Positions 34,344-44,294 of a DNA stretch of 64,000 nucleotides are shown piece after piece. The stretch spans positions 6,758,001 to 6,822,000 of the forward strand of contig NC_065890.1 of the NCBI RefSeq assembly GCF_905147045.1, in the 5' to 3' direction. Each line of letters opens with the position of its first letter. Position 1 is the stretch's first letter. The position numbers and the translations under genes are program-made. The DNA comes from Nymphalis io. Taxonomy: Eukaryota; Arthropoda; Insecta; Lepidoptera; Nymphalidae. The notes below the pieces were generated by a model. It saw only the letters and a list, made by a program, of their open reading frames with translations, was not told the DNA's origin and ran no database searches.

Positions 34344-35994
34344 TTCGCTAAAAAAAAGGAAATACACTAAAATAGAAATATAATATAACTAAAATAGAAT
34401 ACTAGTAGTAATAAAAAAGTAATCTGTAATATAGTCAAGTTAAGTAATAAGTTTATTCTTTTTGTAACTAAATATATAAAAAAGGTAAGGTATAATTAAA
34501 TTTGATGGAAAGATCGCCAGCAAAACGATTCATGCTATATTCAATCACTGACTGACTGACACAAATGAACCTGAAAACAATAGATCGTAGTGTATGTTTA
34601 TAACTTATTACTTTTGTTGACTTACTGATATAGTTAGTGAAATATTAAGTTGAATTCTTTTCACTATTAATATTTCTTAAGACGTTATACGCAACATTTT
34701 AAAACAAAATGTTGGTGCTGACGAATATACTAACTTTTATATAAATAAAGGCGTTCTCACTCTCAATTTGTCGCCAATATTTAAATAAGGGACGCTTACA
34801 GAAGGAAATATTAAAGCTTCAATAAAAACTTACTAGAATGTGTATTATCAAAGACTTTACAAACTTAATTAGACCTTTTTGTTTAGGTTTATTTTTCACT
34901 TTCAGAATCTCTATACCTACTCAATTAGTCACACACAATGTAGATAATATAGCGAATAGCCTTCATAAAATTAGTAGCTGTAATAGATCAAAAATAAAGT
35001 AGATAACAAATCAAATTTCAAAAATATAAAATAAAATTTTATAATTATTTATAAAGATATATATATAAATAAATCACAGTTTAAATTAATGAATAGCTAT
35101 ATACTTAAGCAATTTTAACAAAGATATTAATTTCAAGGCGAGAGAGCGAACAATCTTTGAACGTGAATTCTAGTTTCTGACACACACACTTCGCAATAAA
35201 ATGAAATACAACAATTCTAAGTTATAGTATCCTATATTTAATTGATCATGTTAGTAACTTTCTAACAATAATTTTAATCCTAAGAATATCGTTTATATAA
35301 TAGTGACAATAAAATATATTTATAAAATGCTAGAAGACCAATGGAAATTAGTCTTTTCATACCACGTGATTATATTTCAAATAAAAACTTACCTAATGAT
35401 AATAAAATAAGAATATTTAAAAAAGTATCCAAAAGATTTTGAAATTATGACAATCGTGATAAAAATTAGGCGGAAAAATTATTAAAATGTTTGATAATTT
35501 ATTGTGGACGACTATAACACATACGAAAAACTTAACGGTGTATAAAATAGTGATGATAATTTTCCTAAATTAAGGATTTAAGGATTAAGATAAATCATAT
35601 ATATAAATAGCATAAATACTAGTTACTTTTTAGAGTAATCTTTATATATCGATAAAAATAAGCAACTCTATTTTAATGTTTGTATCATGTAATCATATAA
35701 TATTGAAAACGAAATAACTTTACAATTTAAACATATTAAATATATTTTAAGAATAGAATAACATCATAAAAAATCTTGCGCTAATTTATGGTTTTGTCAC
35801 TTGACTAGATTCCTTATAGCTTATGGTTATTTTTTCTACTTTATCTATTTCAGAATGGGGTGGCAATCACAATAAATTTCCCCACATTTCTTTATAATGT
35901 GCAGGATCCTCTGTGTACTAGAAAAAGTGTTATTGTTGAGTAAAGGAAGATATATATATATCATATATTTGGGTTATACTTAGATTTTAATTAG

Positions 35995-36165
35995 TTCTTG
36001 AGTAGAGACCGCGGGTTGACATGGAGGGCAACCAGCGAGGGGAACTCAAGAAAGAAAGTGGTGGGATCAGACTGGACGTGGAAGGAAAACAAGGAGCTTT
36101 AGCACACCCTTGAATAGGTCTATGTCCGCAGTGGATTATGATTGTTAAATGAAGATGATGATGAT
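35995..36165 (+). mobile_element. RTE-type LINE 3' fragment
   Basis: The stretch ends with ataggtctatgtccgcagtgg followed by gatgatgatgata, the typical close of lepidopteran RTE-like LINE copies (remembered form: 'aggcctatgtccagcagtgg' plus tga/gat repeats). The preceding frame is broken by stops. It is a short, 5'-truncated, inactive copy. Confidence 0.55.
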
Positions 36166-36215
36166 AAGATGAAATTATTGTAATTTTAATTTCTACTATA
36201 TTCATTATATGTGCC

Positions 36216-36486
36216 TGCCTCGTTGTTCTAGTAGCTAGTTGGAAGGCTGTAGACCCGGAGGTCTAGAATTCAATTCCCAATCCGGGCCAGTAAATAAATA
36301 TTGGGTTTTTCTGGAAGTTTGTATACTCCCGTATCCCTCCCTAATCCCTCGGAGAGCAAGTAAAGCCGTTGGTCCTGCACCTGCGTTTACGCACATAATT
36401 GATCATTTTTATATCTCCTGCACAATTGGCTAATTTATTTTGAGATTGGCCGCCGTGGCCGAAATTGGTCTGAAGGACATTATCTT
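36216..36486 (+). repeat. SINE family A copy
   Basis: This copy has the same head as at 469 (tgcctcgttgttctagtagc, gacccggaggtct, then ttcaattcccaatccgggcc) and the same tail (ggccgccgtggccgaaattg). It is shorter than the 469 copy, with an internal deletion after ttgggtttttctgg. Confidence 0.85.
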
Positions 36487-36761
36487 GATATATTAGTTAC
36501 AATTGGCGTCAGTTAATAGAAGGCATGGCTATTTTCTTAAACACTTTTTTGTTAATTGAACTGTTCACCCTAAATATAACGTAGGTCAACATGCTAATGT
36601 CATGTTGTGACAGCTGTCTTGACTTAATTTTTAATATTTATATTCGGGATACATTAAAGCTATCATATTTTCATTAAACTTTGTTTTGTAAAAAAGTTAT
36701 TAATATTTAAATTATATTATTATATTAAATATTGCCTTATATATTATAAAACTCATTAAAA

Positions 36762-37236
36762 ATGGCAGGTTCTGAAGATACTAAACCCAATGATAATGAT
36801 ACTGAAACTAATAACATTGATAGTAATGAACAAAACGAAGAAAATGTCCAAGAAGGTATGGTATTCAGTTTAAATTTTAGAAGAATGTTATTTTACATTT
36901 CTATTTTCAAATATTAACATCATGCAACATACTTTTTAGACTTTTTTTAACCCTATACTGTTTTTATAAGGTACTCTACCAATACCAAAAATTTATATTT
37001 TGATTTTTTATTAGAATCAAGTGTAAACCCCCCCACTAGTCTTAAATTACCGACATAATATATATATTTATTTTGCAGAGTATGTTTTATTGGATACGAA
37101 ACTTGATGAACTAAATCAGGCTTTGGATTTGTTGGAGCAAAAAAATGATGATATTCATAAAAGATTAGTAGAACTCTTACAATCGAATAAAGATATAAGA
37201 CAGCAACTAAAACATGAAAACACTAAAATGAACTAA
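36762..37236 (+). CDS. Bublin-like coiled-coil protein (UPF0184 family)
   Basis: Two exons (36762-36855 and 37079-37236) encode 83 aa. The N-terminus is acidic and low-complexity (DTKPNDNDTETNNIDSNEQN). The second half is a predicted coiled coil with heptads (LDTKLDELNQALDLLEQKND, then RLVELLQSNKDIRQQLKHE). The LDxLNxxLDxLExKNDxxxxRLxELLxSN pattern is the hallmark of the small BBLN/C9orf16 family, whose worm and mammal members associate with intermediate filaments in epithelia. Function in insects, which lack cytoplasmic intermediate filaments, is unclear. The donor is gtatgg, the acceptor ttttgcag, and the phase is kept. A polyadenylation candidate (aataaa) is near 37282. It is tail to tail with ND-13A. 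Confidence 0.82.
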
Positions 37237-37681
37237 TTTAAATTGTATTAAAAGTTAATTTTAAATGAAATGCTTACTTCAAATAAATATACAATTTAAC
37301 TTAAAAAAAAACTTGATTTGGTTATTCTTTAGCGGGTATAAATAATATTTAAATTAAAACTATTAAATTATAGTTAACAATATTATCTCAGAATATCTGT
37401 TTCATTTATATTTACATATTTAAGTCACATCTATGTATAACTAAAAATTAAAGAATTATATATAATGTCATAAATTAATAAGCCTTAATAAATTATAATT
37501 TACCAATATTTTTATTTATTACCCATATCATACTTCTTCATGTATAAATAACACAGTGTGCATATATATACAGTAAGCAAATACATTTTGAAATTATTTT
37601 ATTTATTTTTTCAAAGTCAGATGCTACAATTTTCTATTATAGATAACACAATTTAAAAATTATAAATAATCCTTTGCATTT
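37237..37681. other. Convergent spacer, BBLN-like / ND-13A
   Basis: This AT-rich stretch holds the presumed 3' UTRs, with an aataaa near 37282 for the plus-strand gene. Nothing else is recognised. Confidence 0.5.
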
Positions 37682-38600
37682 TTAATGATGATCCTTCTTA
37701 ACAAATCTCAGTCCACAGTACCCACAGCTATGATCACCAGGTTTGTCCTACAAAATATAAACATAAAATTGTAAACTAGTCTCAATATTTTATCTCCTTA
37801 CTCTGCATATTTATTGCATATGCAGTTTTTAAAAGTAAAATATAAGAAACCATTTTCATATTAATTTAAATAAAGTATTTAATAATGTTATATAATAATA
37901 AAGATTTGTCCATTTTACAGTTTAATTTAAAAATAAAGATGTGATTAATTTGAGTTTAATATTAATTGATATGTTGATTTTCCAATTTATTAGTTTAATT
38001 AAAGTCAAATACAATTACCACATTAATATAAACTCTTGGATGTCCTTCTGGCCCACTTCCACCATCACACCATACCACTCGTTCAGTTACTTCTTTTGGT
38101 GGAACTTCAGCTATTAAATTGATAGCCCAGTTTTGGTTTACTTGTTTTGGGGCCAAAGCAAATCTGGCAAGTCGATAGTCATCAGAATCCCATTTCTTTA
38201 AGTACAAAAGTACACATTTATTGTATATATTCTGGGTTCATTATCAAGTGCTAAATGTGTACGATTTTGAATTATACGTGCACATTATATATATTAATTA
38301 AATTTCTATGAAAAAAATTGCAATCACTAAGGTACATAATAAAGTCTTTTGCATAGTCTAACAGTTAAATTAATACCTAGGGCAGTTGCGGATTTGGTAC
38401 GCTGCGCACCAAAATCCTATTATATATTCATATAAATTTTAAAGTCTAATTTACAGTAATTGTCGTATTATTCTGCCTACCTGTCCTGTGTGTGTACCCA
38501 CATCTTCTATTTTGTTCGTTATGCAACGAATTGCCAAAGGTCTAATTGTAGGAGAAATACATTTCATAAATTGACTAGTCTTTGAAACAGAGTGCATCAT
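37682..38600 (-). CDS. ND-13A: NADH dehydrogenase iron-sulfur protein 6 (complex I zinc subunit)
   Basis: Three exons (38481-38600, 38019-38195, 37682-37747) give 120 aa. NDUFS6 is a matrix-arm accessory subunit of complex I that binds one zinc ion. The likely start is MMHSVSKTSQ, followed by a basic hydroxylated presequence. The mature part has THTGQKWDSDDYRLARF, NLIAEVPPKEV and the zinc ligands C83 (WCDGG), H92 (EGHPRVYIN), C107 and C110 (HSCGYCGLRF). The tail KKDHH replaces the His-rich tail of vertebrates. A longer upstream in-frame extension exists (to 38732), but the double Met fits a presequence better. All three ligand pairs are intact. Introns are canonical. Confidence 0.95.
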
Positions 38601-39007
38601 TGTGAAAATTTGATTCGTAATTGTTGATTTTAGTAGAAGATTAAACAATAATTTAAAGAAAATATTGTTCTCCGATACTGTATATTGGTTAAGACTGTAA
38701 AAAACACATCTGTCATTTTGACACGCTGTCAATTGTCAAGGCAACTTATTTTAATGTTTTTTCACAAAATAGATCACCTGTATTATGTTTAATGCTCTTA
38801 ATCTACCTCATAACGCATATTGATACCCAGTGGTATTTTATTAACTTGGACACTTAAACATAAATATACCCGAAATTGTACCTAAAGTTATACTTCATAT
38901 TTTATAAAACAGATCATCATTTATTAAGGAAATATTAATTAAATTATAATATCATTGGATAGAAAATTAGTATTTCCAATACAATTATATACCAACAACA
39001 AAAAAGC

Positions 39008-39042
39008 TAACTGATACCATATATATTATATGGTATCAGTTA
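39008..39042. repeat. Hairpin 1: 16-bp perfect inverted repeat, 3-nt loop
   Basis: The arms taactgataccatata (39008-39023) and its exact complement (39027-39042) flank the loop tat. Confidence 0.9.
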
Positions 39043-39192
39043 CCTGTTGCAGCGTCTATCAAAACATGACAGTTTTGAAAATGTCAATAGGTATTAATTT
39101 CGATAATATTTTGCGTATAATATATATATAAAATAAAAATTTATAATAATTTCGATTTTGATTTTTGGCTAATCGCTAAAATAGTCATGTTG

Positions 39193-39240
39193 GACAATTA
39201 TCCTTTAAAAGACATAAAGGTCTTTTAAAGGATAATTGTC
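39193..39240. repeat. Hairpin 2: 21-bp perfect inverted repeat, 6-nt loop
   Basis: The arms at 39193-39213 and 39220-39240 (starting gacaattatcctttaaaag) are exact complements around ataaag. Confidence 0.95.
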
Positions 39241-39246
39241 TATATG

Positions 39247-39268
39247 ATACTACCGTAAACGGTAGTAT
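39247..39268. repeat. Hairpin 3: 10-bp perfect inverted repeat, 2-nt loop
   Basis: The arms atactaccgt (39247-39256) and acggtagtat (39259-39268) lie 6 bp after hairpin 2. Confidence 0.9.
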
Positions 39269-39780
39269 AATGTATGTAAAAAATCATAATTAAGATAACT
39301 ATGATCGGTCCCATATTTTTTTGGAAAATTACGTATTATATGGTTAAGTAATTAAGAGTGGGTAGGTAACAAATAAATAATTGGAGTACTTGTGTGATTG
39401 TTTTTCAAGTTTTTTAAGAAAAGTAAACTCAAAAAAGACCACATGATAAAAAGCTAGAGGAAGATTTTATAAAACAAAAAAATGATCTAAGGTACAAAAG
39501 GTTCGTACTATTTTAAGGAATTCTATAAATGCAATAATAAACCCCACATGAAAGAAATTAATCAACTTTACCACCTTTGAACCATGTAACCGCATTAAAA
39601 TTGACCATATAATCCGCAATTTCAATACTAACTCTATGCAGGTTTGGACGACGTAACTACTAAACTTATCAAATCATGAAAAATTCTTTACAAATCGCAT
39701 AAACGATCTATTACAAAATGTCGAATTTCAGGTATCTCATAAATTGCCAAAATTACTCTCTATAAGTCTGACTCAAAATC

Positions 39781-39935
39781 CCTGACCAGTTACGAGGGCC
39801 AATATCAGTATTACCTATATTTTCCGAGATTCTCGAAAAAGACTCGACCAAATTCTTAAATGATAATTGGAATGGTTTCAGACCAAAACGTAATACTCTT
39901 GGGGCCACAACCAATCTGTTTACCAAAAGAAGATG
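39781..39935 (+). pseudogene. Decayed non-LTR reverse transcriptase remnant
   Basis: One frame reads LRGPISVLPIFSEILEK, then a short gap, then NGFRPKRNTLGATTNLFTK, and then a stop. This matches the order of the finger motifs of LINE reverse transcriptases (YRPISLLPxxSKIxEK ... GFRxxRST), but the usual stretch of a few dozen residues between them is largely missing. It is an internally deleted, inactive fragment. Confidence 0.5.
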
Positions 39936-40185
39936 AAATATCGACAAAAATAGTGTTAGCAATAATAATTCTTGTAATAAAAATATGGAAATTATTAAGA
40001 AATATATTAAATACAAGGTCTTTATATATTTTTTCAAAGGTATACATTACAACCTGGCTAGATTTATTATAAACCATCGATCCTTACCTGTATTATGTAA
40101 TTATTGGTTCTTGGGTCTAATAGCTAACTTATACGACAACGGTTATCGTGGTCCCGTGTCCGTGGCCCGTACGGTGATAATGAAA

Positions 40186-40347
40186 TGAGATGTAGTGAAT
40201 AGATTATATTAACTAAACATACTTATTAATCATTATATACTACGTAACCTAATTTTGTACCTATTTAATGTACGACCTATTGGAAATAAAGGCAGTATCT
40301 ATTCAGCAGTCTCGGCTTTCATTCCTCTCTCAGGGCACCACATTACA
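40186..40347 (+). repeat. 5' LTR
   Basis: This is 162 bp, starting tgagatgtagtg and ending ccacattaca. It contains an aataaa (gaaataaaggcag) that could serve polyadenylation. Confidence 0.95.
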
Positions 40348-40360
40348 TGGCGACCCTGCC
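40348..40360 (+). promoter_or_regulatory. Primer binding site candidate
   Basis: The sequence tggcgaccctgcc directly follows the 5' LTR and begins TGG, complementary to the CCA end of a tRNA. I cannot name the cognate tRNA with confidence. Confidence 0.6.
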
Positions 40361-40554
40361 AAAAGTAGATTCACGCGCGCGAGTATTCTGACACCGTCCG
40401 CCGCCGCGTCGCCGACCGATTTTATATATATGGACAGTGATTTATAAACAACGTCTTCTCGTCACAATGCAATCGTCAAATAATAAAAAATAAAAAAAAA
40501 ATTCTATTAAAACTGACGACAGCGGTGCTAGTGTGGTAAAAGTGTGCTTCGAAA

Positions 40555-40859
40555 ATGGGGAAACAGCAGTCTAAAGAAGAGAAGATCGTGATAGCACAAA
40601 ATGCAGCTGGGGGCACAAATGATGCACCAATCGAGGAGTTCCGATTTCACATGAAAACGTCGTCGCCCTGTTATGCGTGGTGGTACTTTGCCTAGTTTTG
40701 GTAGTCCTGTATGGAGTATTCCGGATGTATCGGAAATGTCATACGAGATGGATACGGCAGGAATTTGAGTTGAACGCGAGTGGCAGCAGGGTGCGACAAC
40801 TCTCCTTTCGACGGCGCCAGGGTTACCCCGATTTGAAGATCGATGATAGCAAAGTGTAA
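40555..40859 (+). pseudogene. Leader ORF of the LTR element: small membrane-spanning protein, frame broken
   Basis: The ATG at 40555 opens a frame starting MGKQQSKEEKIV, an N-terminal Gly with an N-myristoylation-like context, which stops at 40693-40695. The overlapping neighbouring frame continues with a strongly hydrophobic stretch of about 20 residues (VVLCLVLVVLYGVF) followed by a basic tail (RMYRKCHTRW, LSFRRRQ) to 40859. The two halves look like one small acylated, single-span membrane protein separated by a one-base slip at the AAAA run in 40654-40657. Small ORFs of this kind upstream of gag are something I vaguely associate with insect gypsy elements, but their role is not known to me. 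Confidence 0.5.
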
Positions 40860-41228
40860 AAGTGTTCAAAAGCATATAAAGTGGTATGAGGTGAAGTGCG
40901 GTTACATAAATATGTGTATTTCTTTTCGCGTACATCGGAATTTCGGCAAGTTTATGGACATTATTTAGTGGACTGTAGCCTTATTTACCAACGTATAATC
41001 AATATTGTTATAATATAATATATATAAAAAAAAAAAAACTTATTAGTTAAAAATATTATCTAAACTTAGTATAATTAAATATGTATAACTAAATGTATGT
41101 AACTAAATATATAATGTATACTCGTGTATTATTATAAATGTTACAATTCTTAATAATATGTGGAGGATCCAGGGTTTAAAACAGGTATGTTAATATTCTA
41201 TTATGCATATTAAGTATTTTTAAACTCT

Positions 41229-44200
41229 ATGGCAACATTTTTAAAGAAATTATATGAAGATTTATTAGTAGTGAGACAGTATTTAATTAAAATAGGACCC
41301 GCTAGACGACAAGGTAAAATATTGCAGACTAAGTTAGACGAAGCTAAATGTATTATTGCACAATATAATAATTATATAGAAAGTATTGAACTGAAAAGCA
41401 TTGAAAAGGACGAGCGTCTTATTTTTGAAAAATATCGTACGGATATTAAGAAATTGTTTGATGAAATTACTGAGTTGTGTCGAATTTCAGACGGTTCTAG
41501 TATTTTTTCAACAATGGATAAATTCGACCTGAAGGTAGCTTTGAACTTATTGCCAGTGATGAATGATGATCTTTCTAATTTACGACAACTTATCGATGGT
41601 ATTGTGTATTATAGTTCGGTTCTCAATACTGAGTCACAGACGTATTTAATATCTTTTACTTTGAAAAGCAGATTGTCGCAGTCTGCCAAGCTAAAATTAG
41701 CAACGAAATACGACACTGTAACTGATCTTGTAAATGATATGAAAAGGTTACTTTTACCGAAAAAATCTACAAATGCCTTGCAAAAACAGTTTTTTAATTG
41801 CAGGCAAAATGATGCATCTACAGATGTTTTCGGAAAAACTTTATCCGAATTATTCGTTGATCTTACAATTTCTCAATCTGAGGGAAATGTTGAAAAATTT
41901 AATATTTTAAAATCTATTAACGAGAAACAGGCAATTCGTCAATTTAGCGACGGATTGAGAAATCGTAGGATTGGCACTATTATTACGGCTCAAAAATTTG
42001 AAAATTTGAAAGACGCGATTCAGGCCGCAATCGATGAGGACATTTCAGGTTCAAGTTCAACTGCTGAAGTGTTTACACTAACAAGGCATAATAATAATCG
42101 TTTCTTTAAAAACACTTCCAGGCCGCCTTCTCATCAGAGCATTCCAAGAGGTACGTACAATACTGACCGTTGCCGAGGCAACCCTAGCTACAACGGGCGA
42201 CAGTCGCATACCAGGACTGGACAATGGGTCCAGCAGCCACAATCTCAGCCACGGGGAGCGCCACGGGGTAGAGCGCCATATCGAGGTAGAACTTTTAATA
42301 ATTATTCTAGGGGTCATAGACCATTCAAAGGACAGATTCGGACAATAATAACTGATGAGTTACAGCCTCAATCGAGTGCATCCACTCAGAATTCGGAACC
42401 TGAAAATGATTTTTTCGTGCCTACAACATATAGTATTCTAGCCAGCGATAGTAGTTACTTCATAAAATTATTTTATAAAGACAGATACGCTTTTAACTGG
42501 CTCATAGATACGGGAGCCTCAATTTCAGCTATAAAACATAAACATGTTTTAGATTTCAACGTTCCAATTAACAAAGAAAACATAACAATAAACGGGATAG
42601 GTGGAAAGGTACAGGCTATCGGATACGTATGTTTACAGTTGACAGTACACGGGCAGTATATTAGTCATAAGTTTTATGTATTTGACACGTTACCTTGTAA
42701 GTCGCATGGTATTTTAGGACAAGACTTTTTAGGAAAGTATGGAGCGGTGATTGATATGAAACATAATAGTCTGTCTTTATGGATCAGTGAATCTAAACAA
42801 ATATCTTTGCAATTAATAGACTCGTGTAGTCATTTATTGTCGTTACCTGCCAGATCAGAATCAATTCACTATATTAATACCAGTTTAACAGAGGAATGTG
42901 TGGTATGTACAAAAGAAGTATGTGAGGGAGTATTTATAGCGAGTACGTTAGTATATCCAATTAATGGCAAAATACCCGTTCGAATTTTGAATACGACTTC
43001 AAAAGATATAACTTTGTCTGAAATTAAACTGAATATAGAAAATTTAAAGGAATATAATATTTGTAACTTTAATAAGATCGAGAAAAATGCATCGCGAGTT
43101 AAAACACTCTTGTCAAAATTGAAGTTAAATAATTTAAATAAAGAGGAAAGGATTAACATAGAAAGTTTATGTGCGAAATATCCCGATATCTTTTATTTGG
43201 AAGGGGACAAGTTATCAACCACTGATATTTATCAACACTCAATTAAAGTAAAACCGAATATACAACAAATTTTTTCAAAACCTTATCGATTGCCTCATGC
43301 TTTAAAAAATGAAATTAAAAACCAAATTGATCAAATGTTGAAAGAAAATATTATTGAACCAAGTCAAAGTGAATGGTCCAGTCCAATCTTGTTGGTGCCA
43401 AAGAAAAGTGACCAAAATGGAAACAAAAAATGGCGTTTGGTCATAGATTACAGAAAACTTAATAAAAGTATACATGATGACAAATTTCCTCTTCCAAATA
43501 TAACAGAAATTTTAGATTCGTTATCTGGTTGCATGTATTTTTCTCATTTAGATTTACATCAAGGTTACTATAATGTTAGCTTAGACCCAGACAGTCGCAA
43601 GTATACTGCTTTTTGTTCCGGAGAGTTTCAGATGACTAGAATGCCTATGGGCTTAAAAACCAGTCCTAGTTCATTTTCGCGTATGATGACTATGGCAATG
43701 ACAGGGTTAACATACGAAAAATGTCTGGTGTACCAAGACGATTTAGTTTGTTTTAGTAGAGACTTACCTAGTCATATTAAGAATTTACAATCTATTTTTG
43801 AAAGATTACGTAAAGTTAATCTAAAGTTAAATCCTCAGAAGTGTATTTTCTTACAGAAGGAACTATTATACTTGGGTCATGTTGTGTCAGCAGAGGGTGT
43901 CATACCAGATTCTGATAAAATAGAAGTCGTTAAAGATTACCCAGTTCTTACTAAAGTCGACGAAGTAAAAAGATTCGTTGCGTTTGTAAATGATTACAGG
44001 AAATTTATTCCTAATTTTGCAACAAAAGCACATCCATTAAATAATTTGTGTCGAAAAAATGTTATTTTTAAATGGGATGAGGAATGCCAAAAATCATTTG
44101 AACTGTTGAAACAAAATTTAATATCCCATCCTGTATTGCAATACCCTGATTTTTCGGAGTCTAATCAATTTATTTTACAAACAGATGCATCAGGATATGG

Positions 44201-44294
44201 GGTAGGTGCAGTTTTATGCAACAGCGACGGTAGGCCTGTAGCCTATGCCAGTCGTAGTCTTAACAAAGCAGAAAAAATGGTACCCAACGATTGA
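41229..44294 (+). CDS. Gag-Pol part 1: gag, protease, RT, RNase H start
   Basis: This 1021-codon open frame runs from gag into pol with no separate gag stop. Residues 1 to about 300 are a helical gag region. Residues 300-380 form an Arg/Gly-rich basic segment (PRGAPRGRAPYRGR) in place of a CCHC zinc knuckle. The aspartic protease has DTGAS with D427. Reverse transcriptase has WRLVIDYRKLN and the YQDD box at 835-838. RNase H begins at TDASGYG with D986. The frame ends prematurely in RNase H at TGA 44292-44294, just after a six-A run (44272-44277); the continuation is in the next frame. The retrotransposon polyprotein copies the element's RNA into DNA in cytoplasmic particles. Confidence 0.93.
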   Translation: MATFLKKLYEDLLVVRQYLIKIGPARRQGKILQTKLDEAKCIIAQYNNYIESIELKSIEKDERLIFEKYRTDIKKLFDEITELCRISDGSSIFSTMDKFDLKVALNLLPVMNDDLSNLRQLIDGIVYYSSVLNTESQTYLISFTLKSRLSQSAKLKLATKYDTVTDLVNDMKRLLLPKKSTNALQKQFFNCRQNDASTDVFGKTLSELFVDLTISQSEGNVEKFNILKSINEKQAIRQFSDGLRNRRIGTIITAQKFENLKDAIQAAIDEDISGSSSTAEVFTLTRHNNNRFFKNTSRPPSHQSIPRGTYNTDRCRGNPSYNGRQSHTRTGQWVQQPQSQPRGAPRGRAPYRGRTFNNYSRGHRPFKGQIRTIITDELQPQSSASTQNSEPENDFFVPTTYSILASDSSYFIKLFYKDRYAFNWLIDTGASISAIKHKHVLDFNVPINKENITINGIGGKVQAIGYVCLQLTVHGQYISHKFYVFDTLPCKSHGILGQDFLGKYGAVIDMKHNSLSLWISESKQISLQLIDSCSHLLSLPARSESIHYINTSLTEECVVCTKEVCEGVFIASTLVYPINGKIPVRILNTTSKDITLSEIKLNIENLKEYNICNFNKIEKNASRVKTLLSKLKLNNLNKEERINIESLCAKYPDIFYLEGDKLSTTDIYQHSIKVKPNIQQIFSKPYRLPHALKNEIKNQIDQMLKENIIEPSQSEWSSPILLVPKKSDQNGNKKWRLVIDYRKLNKSIHDDKFPLPNITEILDSLSGCMYFSHLDLHQGYYNVSLDPDSRKYTAFCSGEFQMTRMPMGLKTSPSSFSRMMTMAMTGLTYEKCLVYQDDLVCFSRDLPSHIKNLQSIFERLRKVNLKLNPQKCIFLQKELLYLGHVVSAEGVIPDSDKIEVVKDYPVLTKVDEVKRFVAFVNDYRKFIPNFATKAHPLNNLCRKNVIFKWDEECQKSFELLKQNLISHPVLQYPDFSESNQFILQTDASGYGVGAVLCNSDGRPVAYASRSLNKAEKMVPND

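Larger units (their letters stand above)
34344..36761. other. Divergent spacer between Rab14 and the BBLN-like gene
   Basis: This AT-rich spacer includes the Rab14 noncoding 5' exon(s), a LINE tail (35995-36165), a SINE (36216-36486) and presumably both promoters. No further coding sequence is seen. Confidence 0.45.
38601..40181. other. Spacer with hairpins and degenerate retroelement
   Basis: Between ND-13A and the LTR element lie three perfect hairpins (39008-39268) and a decayed reverse-transcriptase remnant (39781-39935). The rest is AT-rich with no recognisable gene. An open frame runs into the LTR at 40185. Confidence 0.5.

Noticed and set aside
39193..39240. Hairpin 2 as a microRNA precursor
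   Set aside because: The arms are perfectly complementary with a 6-nt loop, shorter and more perfect than a typical animal pre-miRNA, and the arms match no miRNA I know.
39753..40188. Minus- and plus-strand ORFs next to the LTR element, considered as a host gene
   Set aside because: No recognisable protein and overlap with a decayed RT remnant; kept only as an observation about the frame interrupted by the insertion.
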